Source: Pseudomonadota bacterium (GTDB lineage: Bacteria > Pseudomonadota > Alphaproteobacteria > Acetobacterales > Acetobacteraceae). From it: a stretch of 12,163 bases of DNA. Each line of letters begins with the position of its first letter. Within the stretch, counting starts at the first letter, position 1. The notes beneath the pieces were generated by a model. The model searched no databases and was not told where the DNA came from. It saw only the letters and a program-made list of their open reading frames with translations. The stretch spans positions 1 to 12,163 of the forward strand of contig JAJZFF010000098.1 in NCBI GenBank assembly GCA_021805485.1. Reading direction: 5' to 3'. Positions 1 through 8,185 of this stretch are shown here, in pieces. The translations under genes were made by a program, and so were the position numbers.

Positions 1-647
1 GGCTGTTCGAGGGCGAGGAGGATCTTCGCGCGCTGCCCTTCGCGGCGCGCCGGGCGCGGCTGGAGACGTGGTTCGCCCGCGTCCGCCCGGCGCGGATGAC
101 GCTCTCGCCGCTGCTGACGGCGGCCGACCGCGCGACGCTGACGGCGCTGCGCGACGGCGCCCGCGAGGCCGGCATCGAGGGGCTGATGCTGAAGCGCGCC
201 GACAGTCCCTACCTCGCCGGGCGGCCGAGGGGGCTGTGGTGGAAATGGAAGCGGGCGCCGCTCAGCATCGACGCGGTGCTGCTCTATGCCCAGCACGGCC
301 ATGGCAAGCGCGGCGGCCTCTATTCGGACTACACGTTCGGGCTGTGGCGCGAGGACGGCGTGCTGGTGCCCGTGGGCAAGGCCTATTCCGGCTTCACCGA
401 CGCCGAATTGCTGATCCTCGACCGCTGGATCCGCGCCCACACCATCGCCCGCTTCGGCCCCGTCCGCGAGGTCGAGAAGGCGCTGGTCCTGGAGGTCGCC
501 TTCGACGCGGCGCAGCGCTCGGCCCGGCACAAATCCGGCGTGGCGCTCCGTTTCCCCCGCATCAGCCGCATCCGCGCCGACAAGCCGGCGGCGGAGGCCG
601 ACCGGCTGGCCACGCTGCTCGGCCTGATCGGGCACGCGGACGATTGA
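1..647 (+). CDS. ATP-dependent DNA ligase, C-terminal part (5' end outside window)
   Basis: Partial gene; the reading frame is open from base 3 and gives 214 visible residues. ATP-dependent DNA ligases seal nicks through an enzyme-AMP intermediate. What is visible is the end of the adenylation domain and the OB-fold domain. Motif IV is IEGLMLK (visible residues 58-64), motif V is WWKWK (79-83), and a motif VI-like RFPRISRIRADK lies at 183-194 near the C-terminus. The catalytic lysine motif I must lie upstream of the window. The OB-fold run with LYAQHGHGKRGGLYSDYTFG resembles the roughly 500-550 residue 'ligase-associated DNA damage response' ligases. These usually sit beside an Lhr-type helicase, a metallo-beta-lactamase-fold exonuclease and a phosphoesterase (family knowledge; those neighbours are not visible). 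It is unlikely to be a LigD, because nothing polymerase-like follows. The family call is solid; the subfamily is an inference. Confidence 0.88.
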   Translation, partial: LFEGEEDLRALPFAARRARLETWFARVRPARMTLSPLLTAADRATLTALRDGAREAGIEGLMLKRADSPYLAGRPRGLWWKWKRAPLSIDAVLLYAQHGHGKRGGLYSDYTFGLWREDGVLVPVGKAYSGFTDAELLILDRWIRAHTIARFGPVREVEKALVLEVAFDAAQRSARHKSGVALRFPRISRIRADKPAAEADRLATLLGLIGHADD

Positions 648-721
648 CCGCCCGGCGCCGGCGTGATGCCCTGAAGCCAAGCAGAGCGAAGCAGAAGACG
701 CAGAACAGGGGGAACGACGCC

Positions 722-1504
722 ATGACGATCATTCCGAACCATGCCTTGCGCACGCTGCGCTCCGGCGGATTGGCGCTGGGCCTCGGCGTGCACCATCTGC
801 GCACCGCCGCGACCGCCATGCTGGCCGCGGCCGGTGGCTTCGACTGGCTGTTCATCGACACCGAGCACGGCGCCTTCTCGGTCCACGAGGCAACGCAGCT
901 CTGCCTGGCGGCCCTGCCGACGCGCGTGACGCCGATCGTGCGCATCTGCCACGACGCGCTGGACGAGGGCACGCGGGCGCTGGACAACGGCGCCATGGGC
1001 ATCGTCGTGCCGCACGTCGATACCGCGGCGCAGGCGCGGCGCATCGCCGAGGCCTTCCGCTTTCCGCCGCACGGACATCGCTCCTGGGGCGGACCGCCGG
1101 CGATCTACGGCTTTTCTGCCCCGGACGCGGCGATCGCGCAGGCCGAGATCAACCGCGAGATCATGACCATCGCCATGATCGAGACGCCGCTCGCGGTGGC
1201 GAACGCGGACGCCATCGCCGCCGTCGAGGGCATCGATGTGCTGATGTTCGGTACCTCGGACCTCACCGCCGAAATGGGCATTCCGGGCCAGATCGGCCAC
1301 GAGCGCGTGCAGGCCGCCTACGCCAGCGTCGGCGAAGCCTGCCGCCGGCACGGCAAGTTCCTCGGCATGGGCGGCGTCTATGACCGCGAATGGGCAGGAC
1401 GCTACCTCAGGATGGGCGTCCGCTTCGCCCTCGGCGCCGGCGATCACGGGCTGATCCTCGCCGGCGCGAAGGAGCGCTCCGCCTTCCTGCGCGGTTTGCT
1501 CTAG
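722..1504 (+). CDS. HpcH/HpaI family aldolase (class II, metal-dependent)
   Basis: A 260-residue protein of full family length (about 250-270). The family cleaves or forms 2-oxo acids (pyruvate or oxaloacetate plus aldehyde) in a TIM barrel with a divalent metal. The family motif FDWLFIDTEHG is at residues 40-50, with the likely catalytic base His49. Arg74 (PIVRI) probably binds the keto acid. Glu154 in MIETP and Asp180 in FGTSDL are the expected metal ligands, and RFPPHGHRSWGG (113-124) is the usual substrate loop. The ATG at 722 follows a purine-rich AGGGGGA at 707-713 with good spacing, and the barrel begins soon after, so the start is well supported. It lies 74 bases after the ligase gene on the same strand. 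The final stop TAG falls inside the palindrome GCTCTAGAGC (1498-1507) of the downstream repeat. The exact substrate (4-hydroxy-2-oxoheptanedioate, 2-keto-3-deoxyglucarate or similar) cannot be read from the sequence. Confidence 0.9.
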   Translation: MTIIPNHALRTLRSGGLALGLGVHHLRTAATAMLAAAGGFDWLFIDTEHGAFSVHEATQLCLAALPTRVTPIVRICHDALDEGTRALDNGAMGIVVPHVDTAAQARRIAEAFRFPPHGHRSWGGPPAIYGFSAPDAAIAQAEINREIMTIAMIETPLAVANADAIAAVEGIDVLMFGTSDLTAEMGIPGQIGHERVQAAYASVGEACRRHGKFLGMGGVYDREWAGRYLRMGVRFALGAGDHGLILAGAKERSAFLRGLL

Positions 1505-1507
1505 AGC
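1498..1507. repeat. Palindrome GCTCTAGAGC overlapping the aldolase stop codon
   Basis: A perfect 10-base palindrome. Its central TAG is the stop codon of the aldolase gene. The right half gives the CTAGAGCG motif (1501-1508), which recurs at 1565-1572 and, inverted, at 1601-1608. This frames the following non-coding patch. Confidence 0.7.
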
Positions 1508-1510
1508 GAC

Positions 1511-1540
1511 ATCCCATCAGACGGAATCGGCTGATGGGAT
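1511..1540. repeat. Inverted repeat 1, 10-bp perfect stem downstream of the aldolase
   Basis: ATCCCATCAG (1511-1520) and CTGATGGGAT (1531-1540) are perfect reverse complements around a 10-base loop. It starts six bases after the aldolase stop. It could fold in the aldolase transcript and act as a stabiliser or an intrinsic-like terminator. The stem is only moderately GC-rich and is followed by AAAGTT rather than a T-run, so termination is uncertain. It probably belongs to the same composite extragenic repeat as the larger hairpin beside it. Confidence 0.75.
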
Positions 1541-1560
1541 AAAGTTGCTCGATCAGACAA

Positions 1561-1612
1561 CGGGCTAGAGCGTGGTCCGCGCTTCGTCTGGCGCGGATCA
1601 CGCTCTAGCCCG
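1561..1612. repeat. Inverted repeat 2, 22-bp stem between the aldolase and ispF
   Basis: Arms 1561-1582 and 1591-1612 are reverse complements over 22 positions. The single exception is G1575 against T1598, which is a G-U wobble in RNA read from the plus strand. The loop is 8 bases (1583-1590). The arms contain CTAGAGCG and CGCTCTAG. The right arm ends one base beyond the ispF stop codon (TAA, complement of 1614-1616), so on the minus strand the hairpin starts directly behind ispF. It likely works as a bidirectional 3'-end structure for the two convergent genes. No T-run follows on either strand, so classical Rho-independent termination is not certain. Confidence 0.8.
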
Positions 1613-1613
1613 C

Positions 1614-2123
1614 TTACTCGTCCGGCAGCAGCAGCATCACCGCGGCCTGCGCGGCGATGCCTTCGCCGCGGCCGGTGAAGCCGAGGCGCTCGGTCGTCGT
1701 CGCCTTCACCGAGATCCGCGTCGCGGCGACGCCGAGCAGAGCGGCGAGCCGGGCCATCATCGCCGGCGCGTGCGGGGTGATTTTCGGCCGCTCGCAGATC
1801 AGCGTGATGTCGGCATTGACCAGCCGCCCCCCGCGCGCGGCGATGCGGGCGGCGGCGTGGGTGAGAAAGCGGGCGCTGTCGGCATCGCGCCACGCCGCCT
1901 CGGAGGGCGGGAAGTGCCGGCCGATATCGCCCTCCGCCAGCGCGCCGTAGATCGCATCGCACAGGGCGTGGATCCCGACATCGGCATCGGAATGGCCGGC
2001 GAGCCCCAGCGGATGCGGCACGCGCACCCCGCACAGGATCAGCGGCCGGTCGGGGGCGAAGCGATGCACGTCGAAGCCCATGCCGACTCGTGGCGCAAAC
2101 TCCCTCGATTCTGCCTCGGCCAC
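1614..2123 (-). CDS. ispF: 2-C-methyl-D-erythritol 2,4-cyclodiphosphate synthase
   Basis: Converts CDP-methylerythritol 2-phosphate to the 2,4-cyclodiphosphate, a step of the non-mevalonate isoprenoid pathway in the cytoplasm. Homologous enzymes are zinc trimers. With the GTG start the protein has 169 residues (E. coli about 159). The family motifs are complete: GFDVHRF at 16-22 with metal ligands Asp18 and His20, [18 protein letters not shown] from 44 with His52, GDIGRHFP at 65-72, ERPKITPH at 111-118, and [16 protein letters not shown] at 140-155. The GTG at 2123 is chosen because GGGAG lies six bases upstream and because the first strand RVG precedes GFDVH as in other IspF. Starting at the ATG at 2081 (155 residues) would cut that strand off. 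Many alphaproteobacteria carry an IspD-IspF fusion. Here no IspD domain is present, since upstream DNA is the start of the divergent dusB. Confidence 0.93.
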   Translation of the reverse strand: MAEAESREFAPRVGMGFDVHRFAPDRPLILCGVRVPHPLGLAGHSDADVGIHALCDAIYGALAEGDIGRHFPPSEAAWRDADSARFLTHAAARIAARGGRLVNADITLICERPKITPHAPAMMARLAALLGVAATRISVKATTTERLGFTGRGEGIAAQAAVMLLLPDE

Positions 2124-2129
2124 GCTACG

Positions 2130-2134
2130 CTCCC
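2130..2134 (-). promoter_or_regulatory. Ribosome binding site deciding the ispF GTG start
   Basis: GGGAG on the minus strand, six bases before GTG at 2123-2121. The internal ATG at 2081-2079 has no comparable site, so this supports the longer ispF product. Confidence 0.5.
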
Positions 2135-2143
2135 GGATTCCTG

Positions 2144-2158
2144 CTGCACGACGTGCAG
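2144..2158. promoter_or_regulatory. Operator-like palindrome in the ispF/dusB divergent region
   Basis: CTGCACG-A-CGTGCAG is a perfect 7+1+7 inverted repeat. It lies 21 bases upstream of the ispF GTG and 56 bases upstream of the dusB ATG. Odd-length symmetric sites of this kind are typical of dimeric regulator operators. It touches a weak -10-like box for ispF (2157-2162). No regulator can be named. In RNA it would make only a short 5-bp stem, so a DNA site is the more likely reading. Confidence 0.35.
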
Positions 2159-2185
2159 GGTTGCGGCCGGGTGATTGCGCGTCAA
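2157..2185 (-). promoter_or_regulatory. Candidate ispF promoter
   Basis: On the minus strand TTGACG (2185-2180) is a good -35 match. Seventeen bases later comes AACCCT (2162-2157), a poor -10. Position and spacing suit ispF, but the -10 is weak, so this is tentative. Confidence 0.25.
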
Positions 2186-2204
2186 TGGGGTTTACCGCTA
2201 CCTT
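2175..2204 (+). promoter_or_regulatory. Candidate dusB-ntr operon promoter
   Basis: TTGCGC (2175-2180) and TACCTT (2199-2204) are 18 bases apart. Each matches only half of the sigma-70 consensus. If used, transcription would begin around 2211-2214, on or next to the dusB ATG, giving a nearly leaderless mRNA. That would agree with the lack of a Shine-Dalgarno sequence there. Confidence 0.22.
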
Positions 2205-2213
2205 GCACAAATC

Positions 2214-3317
2214 ATGAGCAGCACTGTCTCCCTCGCGCCGGATTTCCCGGGGGCTCCGGGCGCATCCCGAGCCCTGCCGATGCCCGGCCTGCGGCCGATC
2301 GATCTCGGCGGCGCCGTGCTCGCGGTGCCGGTGATCCTGGCCCCGATGTCCGGCGTGACCGACCTGCCGTTCCGCCGTCTCGCCGCCCGGCTCGGAGCCG
2401 GCATGGTGGTCTCGGAAATGATCGCCTCCTGGGCGATGGTGCGGCAGAATCGCACCACGCTGCGCATGGCCGAGCTCGATGACGGCGTCTCCGCCGGCCC
2501 GCGGGCGCTGCAGCTCGCCGGCTGCGAGCCGGCGGCGATGGCCGAGGCGGCGCGGCTCGCCGTCGATCGCGGCGCCGAGGTGATCGACATCAATTTCGGC
2601 TGCCCGGTGAAAAAGGTCGCGGTCGGCCAGATGGCCGGCTCGGCACTGATGCGCGACGAGGCGCTCGCCGGCCGGCTGCTCGAGGCCACGGTCCGCGCCG
2701 TGCCCGTGCCGGTGACGCTGAAAATGCGCATGGGCTGGGACCATGCCAGCCTCAACGCGCCGACGCTCGCGCGCATCGCCGAGGCGGCCGGCATCCGCAT
2801 GCTCACCGTGCATGGCCGCACCCGCCAGCAATTCTACACCGGCCAGGCGGACTGGAGCTTCGTCGCCCGCGTCAAGGCGGCGACGGGCCTGCCGGTGATC
2901 GTCAATGGCGACATCCTGCGCGAGGAGGATGCCGCCGCCGCGCTCGCCGCCTCCGGTGCCGACGGGGTGATGATCGGGCGCGGCTGCTACGGCCGTCCCT
3001 GGTTCCCCGCCCAGGTGGCGCATTTCCTGCGCACCGGGACCCGCCATCCCGAGCCGTCGCTGGCCGCGCGGAAAGCCATCCTGCTCGAGCATTACGCGGC
3101 GATGCTGAGCCATTACGGCAGCGAGCCCGGGCTGCGGCTCGCGCGCAAGCATCTGGCCTGGTACACGCGTGGTCTGCCCGGCTCGGCCGAATTCCGCGCC
3201 ACCGTGAACCAGCTCGACCGTCTCGCCGCCGTCCACGCTCTGATCGACGGGTTCTTCGACCCGCTGATCGCGCGCGCCGTGACGCTTGAGCCGGTCGCCG
3301 TGGGACTGGCGGCATGA
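2214..3317 (+). CDS. dusB: tRNA-dihydrouridine synthase (DusB/NifR3 family)
   Basis: Flavoenzyme that reduces specific uridines of tRNA to dihydrouridine using NADPH. It has 367 residues from the ATG at 2214 (family about 320-350). The TIM-barrel start [18 protein letters not shown] is at 40-57. The catalytic cysteine is Cys130 in [10 protein letters not shown], followed by AGSALMRD. The FMN and substrate site shows KMRMGWD with Lys170 and [12 protein letters not shown] with His200. The phosphate-binding end [13 protein letters not shown] is at 251-263. The helical tRNA-binding domain follows, with [14 protein letters not shown]. The first 22 residues are an unconserved lead; a start at the ATG at 2280 (345 residues) would also give a complete enzyme. 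Neither start has a clear ribosome binding site. Its stop overlaps the ntrB start (ATGA, 3314-3317), the usual nifR3-ntrB arrangement, so it is probably the first gene of the ntr operon. Confidence 0.94.
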   Translation: MSSTVSLAPDFPGAPGASRALPMPGLRPIDLGGAVLAVPVILAPMSGVTDLPFRRLAARLGAGMVVSEMIASWAMVRQNRTTLRMAELDDGVSAGPRALQLAGCEPAAMAEAARLAVDRGAEVIDINFGCPVKKVAVGQMAGSALMRDEALAGRLLEATVRAVPVPVTLKMRMGWDHASLNAPTLARIAEAAGIRMLTVHGRTRQQFYTGQADWSFVARVKAATGLPVIVNGDILREEDAAAALAASGADGVMIGRGCYGRPWFPAQVAHFLRTGTRHPEPSLAARKAILLEHYAAMLSHYGSEPGLRLARKHLAWYTRGLPGSAEFRATVNQLDRLAAVHALIDGFFDPLIARAVTLEPVAVGLAA

Positions 3318-4447
3318 AGGCGAAGCTGTTCAGTCTCGGGCGCGCCACCGCGCCCCAGCCGGACGGGGCCGCCGTGCTCAGCGGGCTGCCGGTCGCGGTG
3401 GTGGTGCTCGACGGAGAGAATTGCTTCCGCTCTGTCAATCCCGCCGCCGAGCAGTTCCTCGGCCTCTCCGCCGCCCAGCTCGAGGGCAAGCCGCTCGCCG
3501 AGCTGATCGCCTCGGATCACCCGATTTTCCTGCTCATCGAGCAGGTCCGCCGCACCGAGGTCACCGTCGCCGATTACGACATGGACCTCGAAGGCCCGCG
3601 CCTGTCCAAGCAGGGGATCACCGTGCAGGGCACGCGGCTCGCGGAACTGCCGGATGCGGTCGTGCTGGTGCTGCAGGACGCCTCCACCGCCCGCAGCCTG
3701 GACCGCCAGCTCAGCTTTCGCGGCGCCGCGCGCAGCGTCTCCGGCATGGCGGCGATCCTCGCCCACGAGGTGAAGAACCCGCTCTCCGGCATCCGCGGCG
3801 CGGCGCAGTTGCTGGAGGCCAGCGTCGGCGCCGCCGACCGCGACCTCGCCGTGCTGATCCGTGACGAGGCGGACCGGATCCGCGCCCTCGTCGACCGCAT
3901 GGAGATGTTCGGCGACAAGCCGATCGCCCGCGAGGCGGTGAATATCCACCGCGTGCTCGAGCATGTCCGCCGTCTCGCCCAGACCGGATTCGCCGCCGCC
4001 ATCCGCTTCCAGGAGCTCTACGACCCCTCGCTGCCACCGGTCTGGGGCAACCGCGACCAGCTCGTGCAGGTGCTGCTCAATCTGGTGAAGAACGCTGCCG
4101 AAGCGATTGTCGATGCGAATGTCGAAGCCGGCGAGATCACCTTGGTGAGCGGCTATCAGCACGGCGTGCGCGTGGCACTGCCCGGCTCGGGGCGGGCGCA
4201 GCAACTGCCGATCCTGGTCGTGGTGCGCGACAATGGGCCGGGCATCCGCGAGGACATCCGACGCGACCTGTTCGAGCCGTTCGTCAGCTCACGCCCCTCG
4301 GGCAGCGGGCTGGGCCTGGCGCTGGTGGCGAAGATCGTCGGCGATCATGGCGGGCTGATCGAGGTCGAGAGCCGTCCGGGGCGGACCGAATTCCGGCTGC
4401 ATCTGCCGATGATCCCGGAAGGGATCCGTCCACCCGACAATGAGTGA
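3314..4447 (+). CDS. ntrB: Nitrogen regulation sensor histidine kinase NtrB
   Basis: Cytoplasmic kinase/phosphatase (GlnL/NtrB) that phosphorylates NtrC under nitrogen limitation and is normally controlled by PII. It has 377 residues and no membrane segments. An N-terminal PAS domain spans about 18-125. The dimerisation/phosphoacceptor helix carries His151 in [20 protein letters not shown]. The ATPase domain shows N-box NLVKNAAEA (Asn260), G1 DNGPGI (306-311), F-box LFEPFVSS (319-326) and G2 [10 protein letters not shown] (329-338). The roughly 20-residue stretch with [15 protein letters not shown] between the N and G1 boxes is usual in alphaproteobacterial NtrB. The start shares four bases with the dusB stop, indicating translational coupling. 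ntrC follows after 12 bases. All catalytic residues are present, so it should be active. Confidence 0.95.
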   Translation: MKAKLFSLGRATAPQPDGAAVLSGLPVAVVVLDGENCFRSVNPAAEQFLGLSAAQLEGKPLAELIASDHPIFLLIEQVRRTEVTVADYDMDLEGPRLSKQGITVQGTRLAELPDAVVLVLQDASTARSLDRQLSFRGAARSVSGMAAILAHEVKNPLSGIRGAAQLLEASVGAADRDLAVLIRDEADRIRALVDRMEMFGDKPIAREAVNIHRVLEHVRRLAQTGFAAAIRFQELYDPSLPPVWGNRDQLVQVLLNLVKNAAEAIVDANVEAGEITLVSGYQHGVRVALPGSGRAQQLPILVVVRDNGPGIREDIRRDLFEPFVSSRPSGSGLGLALVAKIVGDHGGLIEVESRPGRTEFRLHLPMIPEGIRPPDNE

Positions 4448-4459
4448 GCGGAGCCGCCG

Positions 4460-5905
<1,446 letters not shown>

Positions 5906-5916
5906 CGGCCGAGGCC

Positions 5917-8139
5917 ATGGACGCCGCGCCGCCGGAGCGCGCACGGACGGCCGAGGAGGCGGGGGGCACGGCGCGCGCGGGGCGGCTGCAGCGCTTCATC
6001 GATGTCCTGCTTGGCAAGCTGGTCACCTTGGCGCTGGCGGCGGTGGCGCTGGTGCTCGGCATCGCCACCTTCTCGCTGCTGGCCGGCGGCGTGCCGCTCG
6101 GGCTGCGCCCGAACCTGGCCTTCGCCCTGGTGCTGGCCAATGCCGCCGTGCTGCTGCTGCTGGCGGTGGTGCTGGCCGGGCGGGTGACGCGGGTCCTCGT
6201 CGATCGCCGGCGCGGATCGGCCGGCTCGCGGCTGCATGTGCGCCTGGTGCTGCTCTACAGCGGCGTCGCCGTGGTGCCGGCCATCGTCGTCGCCGTCTTC
6301 GCCACCGCCTTCTTCGATCTCGGCATCCAGGCCTGGTTCAACGACCGCGTGCAGACCGCGCTCGAGGAGAGTCTGCAGACGGCGCAGGGCTATCTCGACG
6401 AGCACCGCAACACGATCCGCGCCGACGCGCTGGCGATGGCGAACGATCTCGGCCAGGCGGGCCACATTCTGGGCGACGATCCCGACCGGTTCGTCCGCCT
6501 GCTCGCCACCCAGGCGGCGCTGCGCGGGCTGACCGAGGCGGTGGTCTACGAGCCGGTGACCGGGCAGGTGATCGTCGCCGCCGGGCCGATGGCCGGGCTC
6601 GCCGACGAAGCGCCGCCGAGCTGGGCCACCGACACCGCGCGGCGCGGCGAGGTCGTGGTGATGGACGCCGGCGGTGGCACGCGCGTGCGCGCGGTGGTGC
6701 AGATCAACACCACGCCGGCGCTGATGCTGATGATCGACCGGCCGGTCGATCCCGAGATTCTCGACCATATGGGCCGGGTGCAGAAGGCGGTCGCGGAGTA
6801 TGACCGGCTGACGCAGAACCGCTCCGGGCTGCAGATCACGTTCGTGCTGATCTTCGCCGTCGTCACCATGCTCGTGCTGGCCGCGGCGATCCTGATCGGC
6901 CTGGTGCTGGCGAACCAGATCGCCCGCCCGATCGGCGCGCTGATCCTGGCCGCTGAGCGGGTGCGCGCCGGCGACCTGTCGGTGCGCGTTCCCGAGGCGC
7001 CGACGGCGGACGAGATCGCCGGCCTGTCGCGCGCCTTCAACCGCATGACCGGCCAGCTCGCCGCCCAGCGCAGCGAGCTGATGGACGCCTACCGCCAGAT
7101 CGACGAGCGCCGGCGCTTCACCGAGACCGTGCTGTCCGGCGTTTCCGCCGGCGTCATCGGCCTCGACGAGGCAGGCGCGATCGAGCTGCCCAACCGCGCC
7201 GCGAGCGAGCTGCTCGGCGAGGACCTGATGGGCGCCATCGGTCGCCCGCTGGCCGACGCGGCGCCGGAGTTCGCCGCGCTCGCCGCCGCCGCCGCCGCCG
7301 CGCCCGAGCGCGCGCACACCGCGGAGGTCGAGATCGGCCCGCCCACCCGGCGGCGTACCCTGCTCGTGCGCATCGGGGCCGAGCGCGCCGCCGGGCACAC
7401 CAGCGGCTTCGTCGTCACCTTCGACGACATCACCGAGCTGCAATCGGCCCAGCGCAAGGCGGCCTGGGCCGACGTCGCCCGCCGCATCGCGCACGAGATC
7501 AAGAACCCGCTGACCCCGATCCAGCTCGCCGCCGAACGGCTGAAGCGGCGCTTCACCCGCGAAATCACCTCCGATCCCGACACGTTCGCCCTCTGCGCCG
7601 ACACGATCGTCCGCCATGTCGCCGATATCGGGCGCATGGTGGACGAGTTCTCCGCCTTCGCGCGCATGCCCCAGCCGGTGATCCGCCCGGAGGATATCGG
7701 GCGCATCGTGCGCGAGGCGCTGGTGCTGCAGCGCCAGGCGCACCCCGAGATCACCTGGGAGACGGCGCTGCCCGACCGCGGTCCGGTGGCGCCGTGCGAC
7801 CGCCGTCTGCTCGGCCAGGCGCTCACCAACCTTTTGCAGAACGCCGCCGATGCCATCGCCATGGGGCCGCGCGTCAGCGGCGCGCATGTGTGGATCGCGG
7901 TGCAGACCGAGGCCGACCAGGTGCGCATCAGCGTCGCCGACGACGGCATCGGCCTGCCGGCGGGAGACCGCGCCCGGCTGGCGGAGCCCTACGTCACGCA
8001 CAAGCCGAAGGGCACCGGCCTTGGTCTTGCCATTGTCAAGAAGATCATGGAGGACCACGGCGGCACACTGAGCCTCGACGACCGCGCCGGCGGGCAGGGA
8101 ACGGAGGCGATCCTGGCCTTGCCGTTGCATCGGGGATAG
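5917..8139 (+). CDS. ntrY: Membrane sensor histidine kinase NtrY
   Basis: Kinase partner of NtrX, linked in other alphaproteobacteria to nitrogen, redox and envelope signals. It has 740 residues from the ATG at 5917. Three membrane segments lie near 33-58, 67-88 and 108-134. An extracytoplasmic sensor region (about 135-303) and a fourth segment (about 305-333) follow. Then come HAMP (about 334-386) and PAS (about 400-505). The kinase core has His526 in [17 protein letters not shown]-box NLLQNAADA (Asn642), G1 DDGIGL and G2 [11 protein letters not shown]. The frame stays open far upstream into ntrC, but only from 5917 does the protein look like NtrY. The start is 11 bases after the ntrC stop with only a weak AGG upstream. 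A run of alanines in the PAS region (455-462) comes from six GCC repeats at 7282-7299. The domain order matches the family. Confidence 0.95.
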   Translation: MDAAPPERARTAEEAGGTARAGRLQRFIDVLLGKLVTLALAAVALVLGIATFSLLAGGVPLGLRPNLAFALVLANAAVLLLLAVVLAGRVTRVLVDRRRGSAGSRLHVRLVLLYSGVAVVPAIVVAVFATAFFDLGIQAWFNDRVQTALEESLQTAQGYLDEHRNTIRADALAMANDLGQAGHILGDDPDRFVRLLATQAALRGLTEAVVYEPVTGQVIVAAGPMAGLADEAPPSWATDTARRGEVVVMDAGGGTRVRAVVQINTTPALMLMIDRPVDPEILDHMGRVQKAVAEYDRLTQNRSGLQITFVLIFAVVTMLVLAAAILIGLVLANQIARPIGALILAAERVRAGDLSVRVPEAPTADEIAGLSRAFNRMTGQLAAQRSELMDAYRQIDERRRFTETVLSGVSAGVIGLDEAGAIELPNRAASELLGEDLMGAIGRPLADAAPEFAALAAAAAAAPERAHTAEVEIGPPTRRRTLLVRIGAERAAGHTSGFVVTFDDITELQSAQRKAAWADVARRIAHEIKNPLTPIQLAAERLKRRFTREITSDPDTFALCADTIVRHVADIGRMVDEFSAFARMPQPVIRPEDIGRIVREALVLQRQAHPEITWETALPDRGPVAPCDRRLLGQALTNLLQNAADAIAMGPRVSGAHVWIAVQTEADQVRISVADDGIGLPAGDRARLAEPYVTHKPKGTGLGLAIVKKIMEDHGGTLSLDDRAGGQGTEAILALPLHRG

Positions 8140-8155
8140 CAGATTGGCGTATGCT
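8125..8155 (+). promoter_or_regulatory. Possible internal promoter before ntrX
   Basis: TTGCAT (8125-8130) and TATGCT (8150-8155) lie at the end of ntrY, in the longest gap of the operon. The 19-base spacer is long and the -35 is weak, so this is only a candidate for separate ntrX expression. Confidence 0.18.
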
Positions 8156-8185
8156 GGATCGAGCTGAGCAGGACCACCCAAGCGC

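Noticed and set aside
652..661. CCGGCGCCGG palindrome between the ligase and aldolase genes
   Set aside because: Short self-complementary GC strings are common at this base composition, and there is no loop or T-run to make a terminator.
383..1447. A 354-codon minus-strand frame opposite the ligase and aldolase
   Set aside because: It crosses two well-supported genes and has no recognisable motif.
68..1504. A 478-codon open frame running through the ligase end into the aldolase
   Set aside because: Only the part from 722 resembles a protein family. The earlier part is a shifted frame over the ligase, and a good ribosome binding site precedes 722.
2124..2213. Sigma-54 (-24/-12) promoter for the dusB-ntr operon
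   Set aside because: No GG/GC pair with the required 10-base spacing and flanks was found by eye.
2124..3236. N-terminal extension of the ispF frame antisense to dusB (540 codons in total)
   Set aside because: No IspD or other domain is recognisable. The open frame is explained by high GC on the strand opposite dusB.
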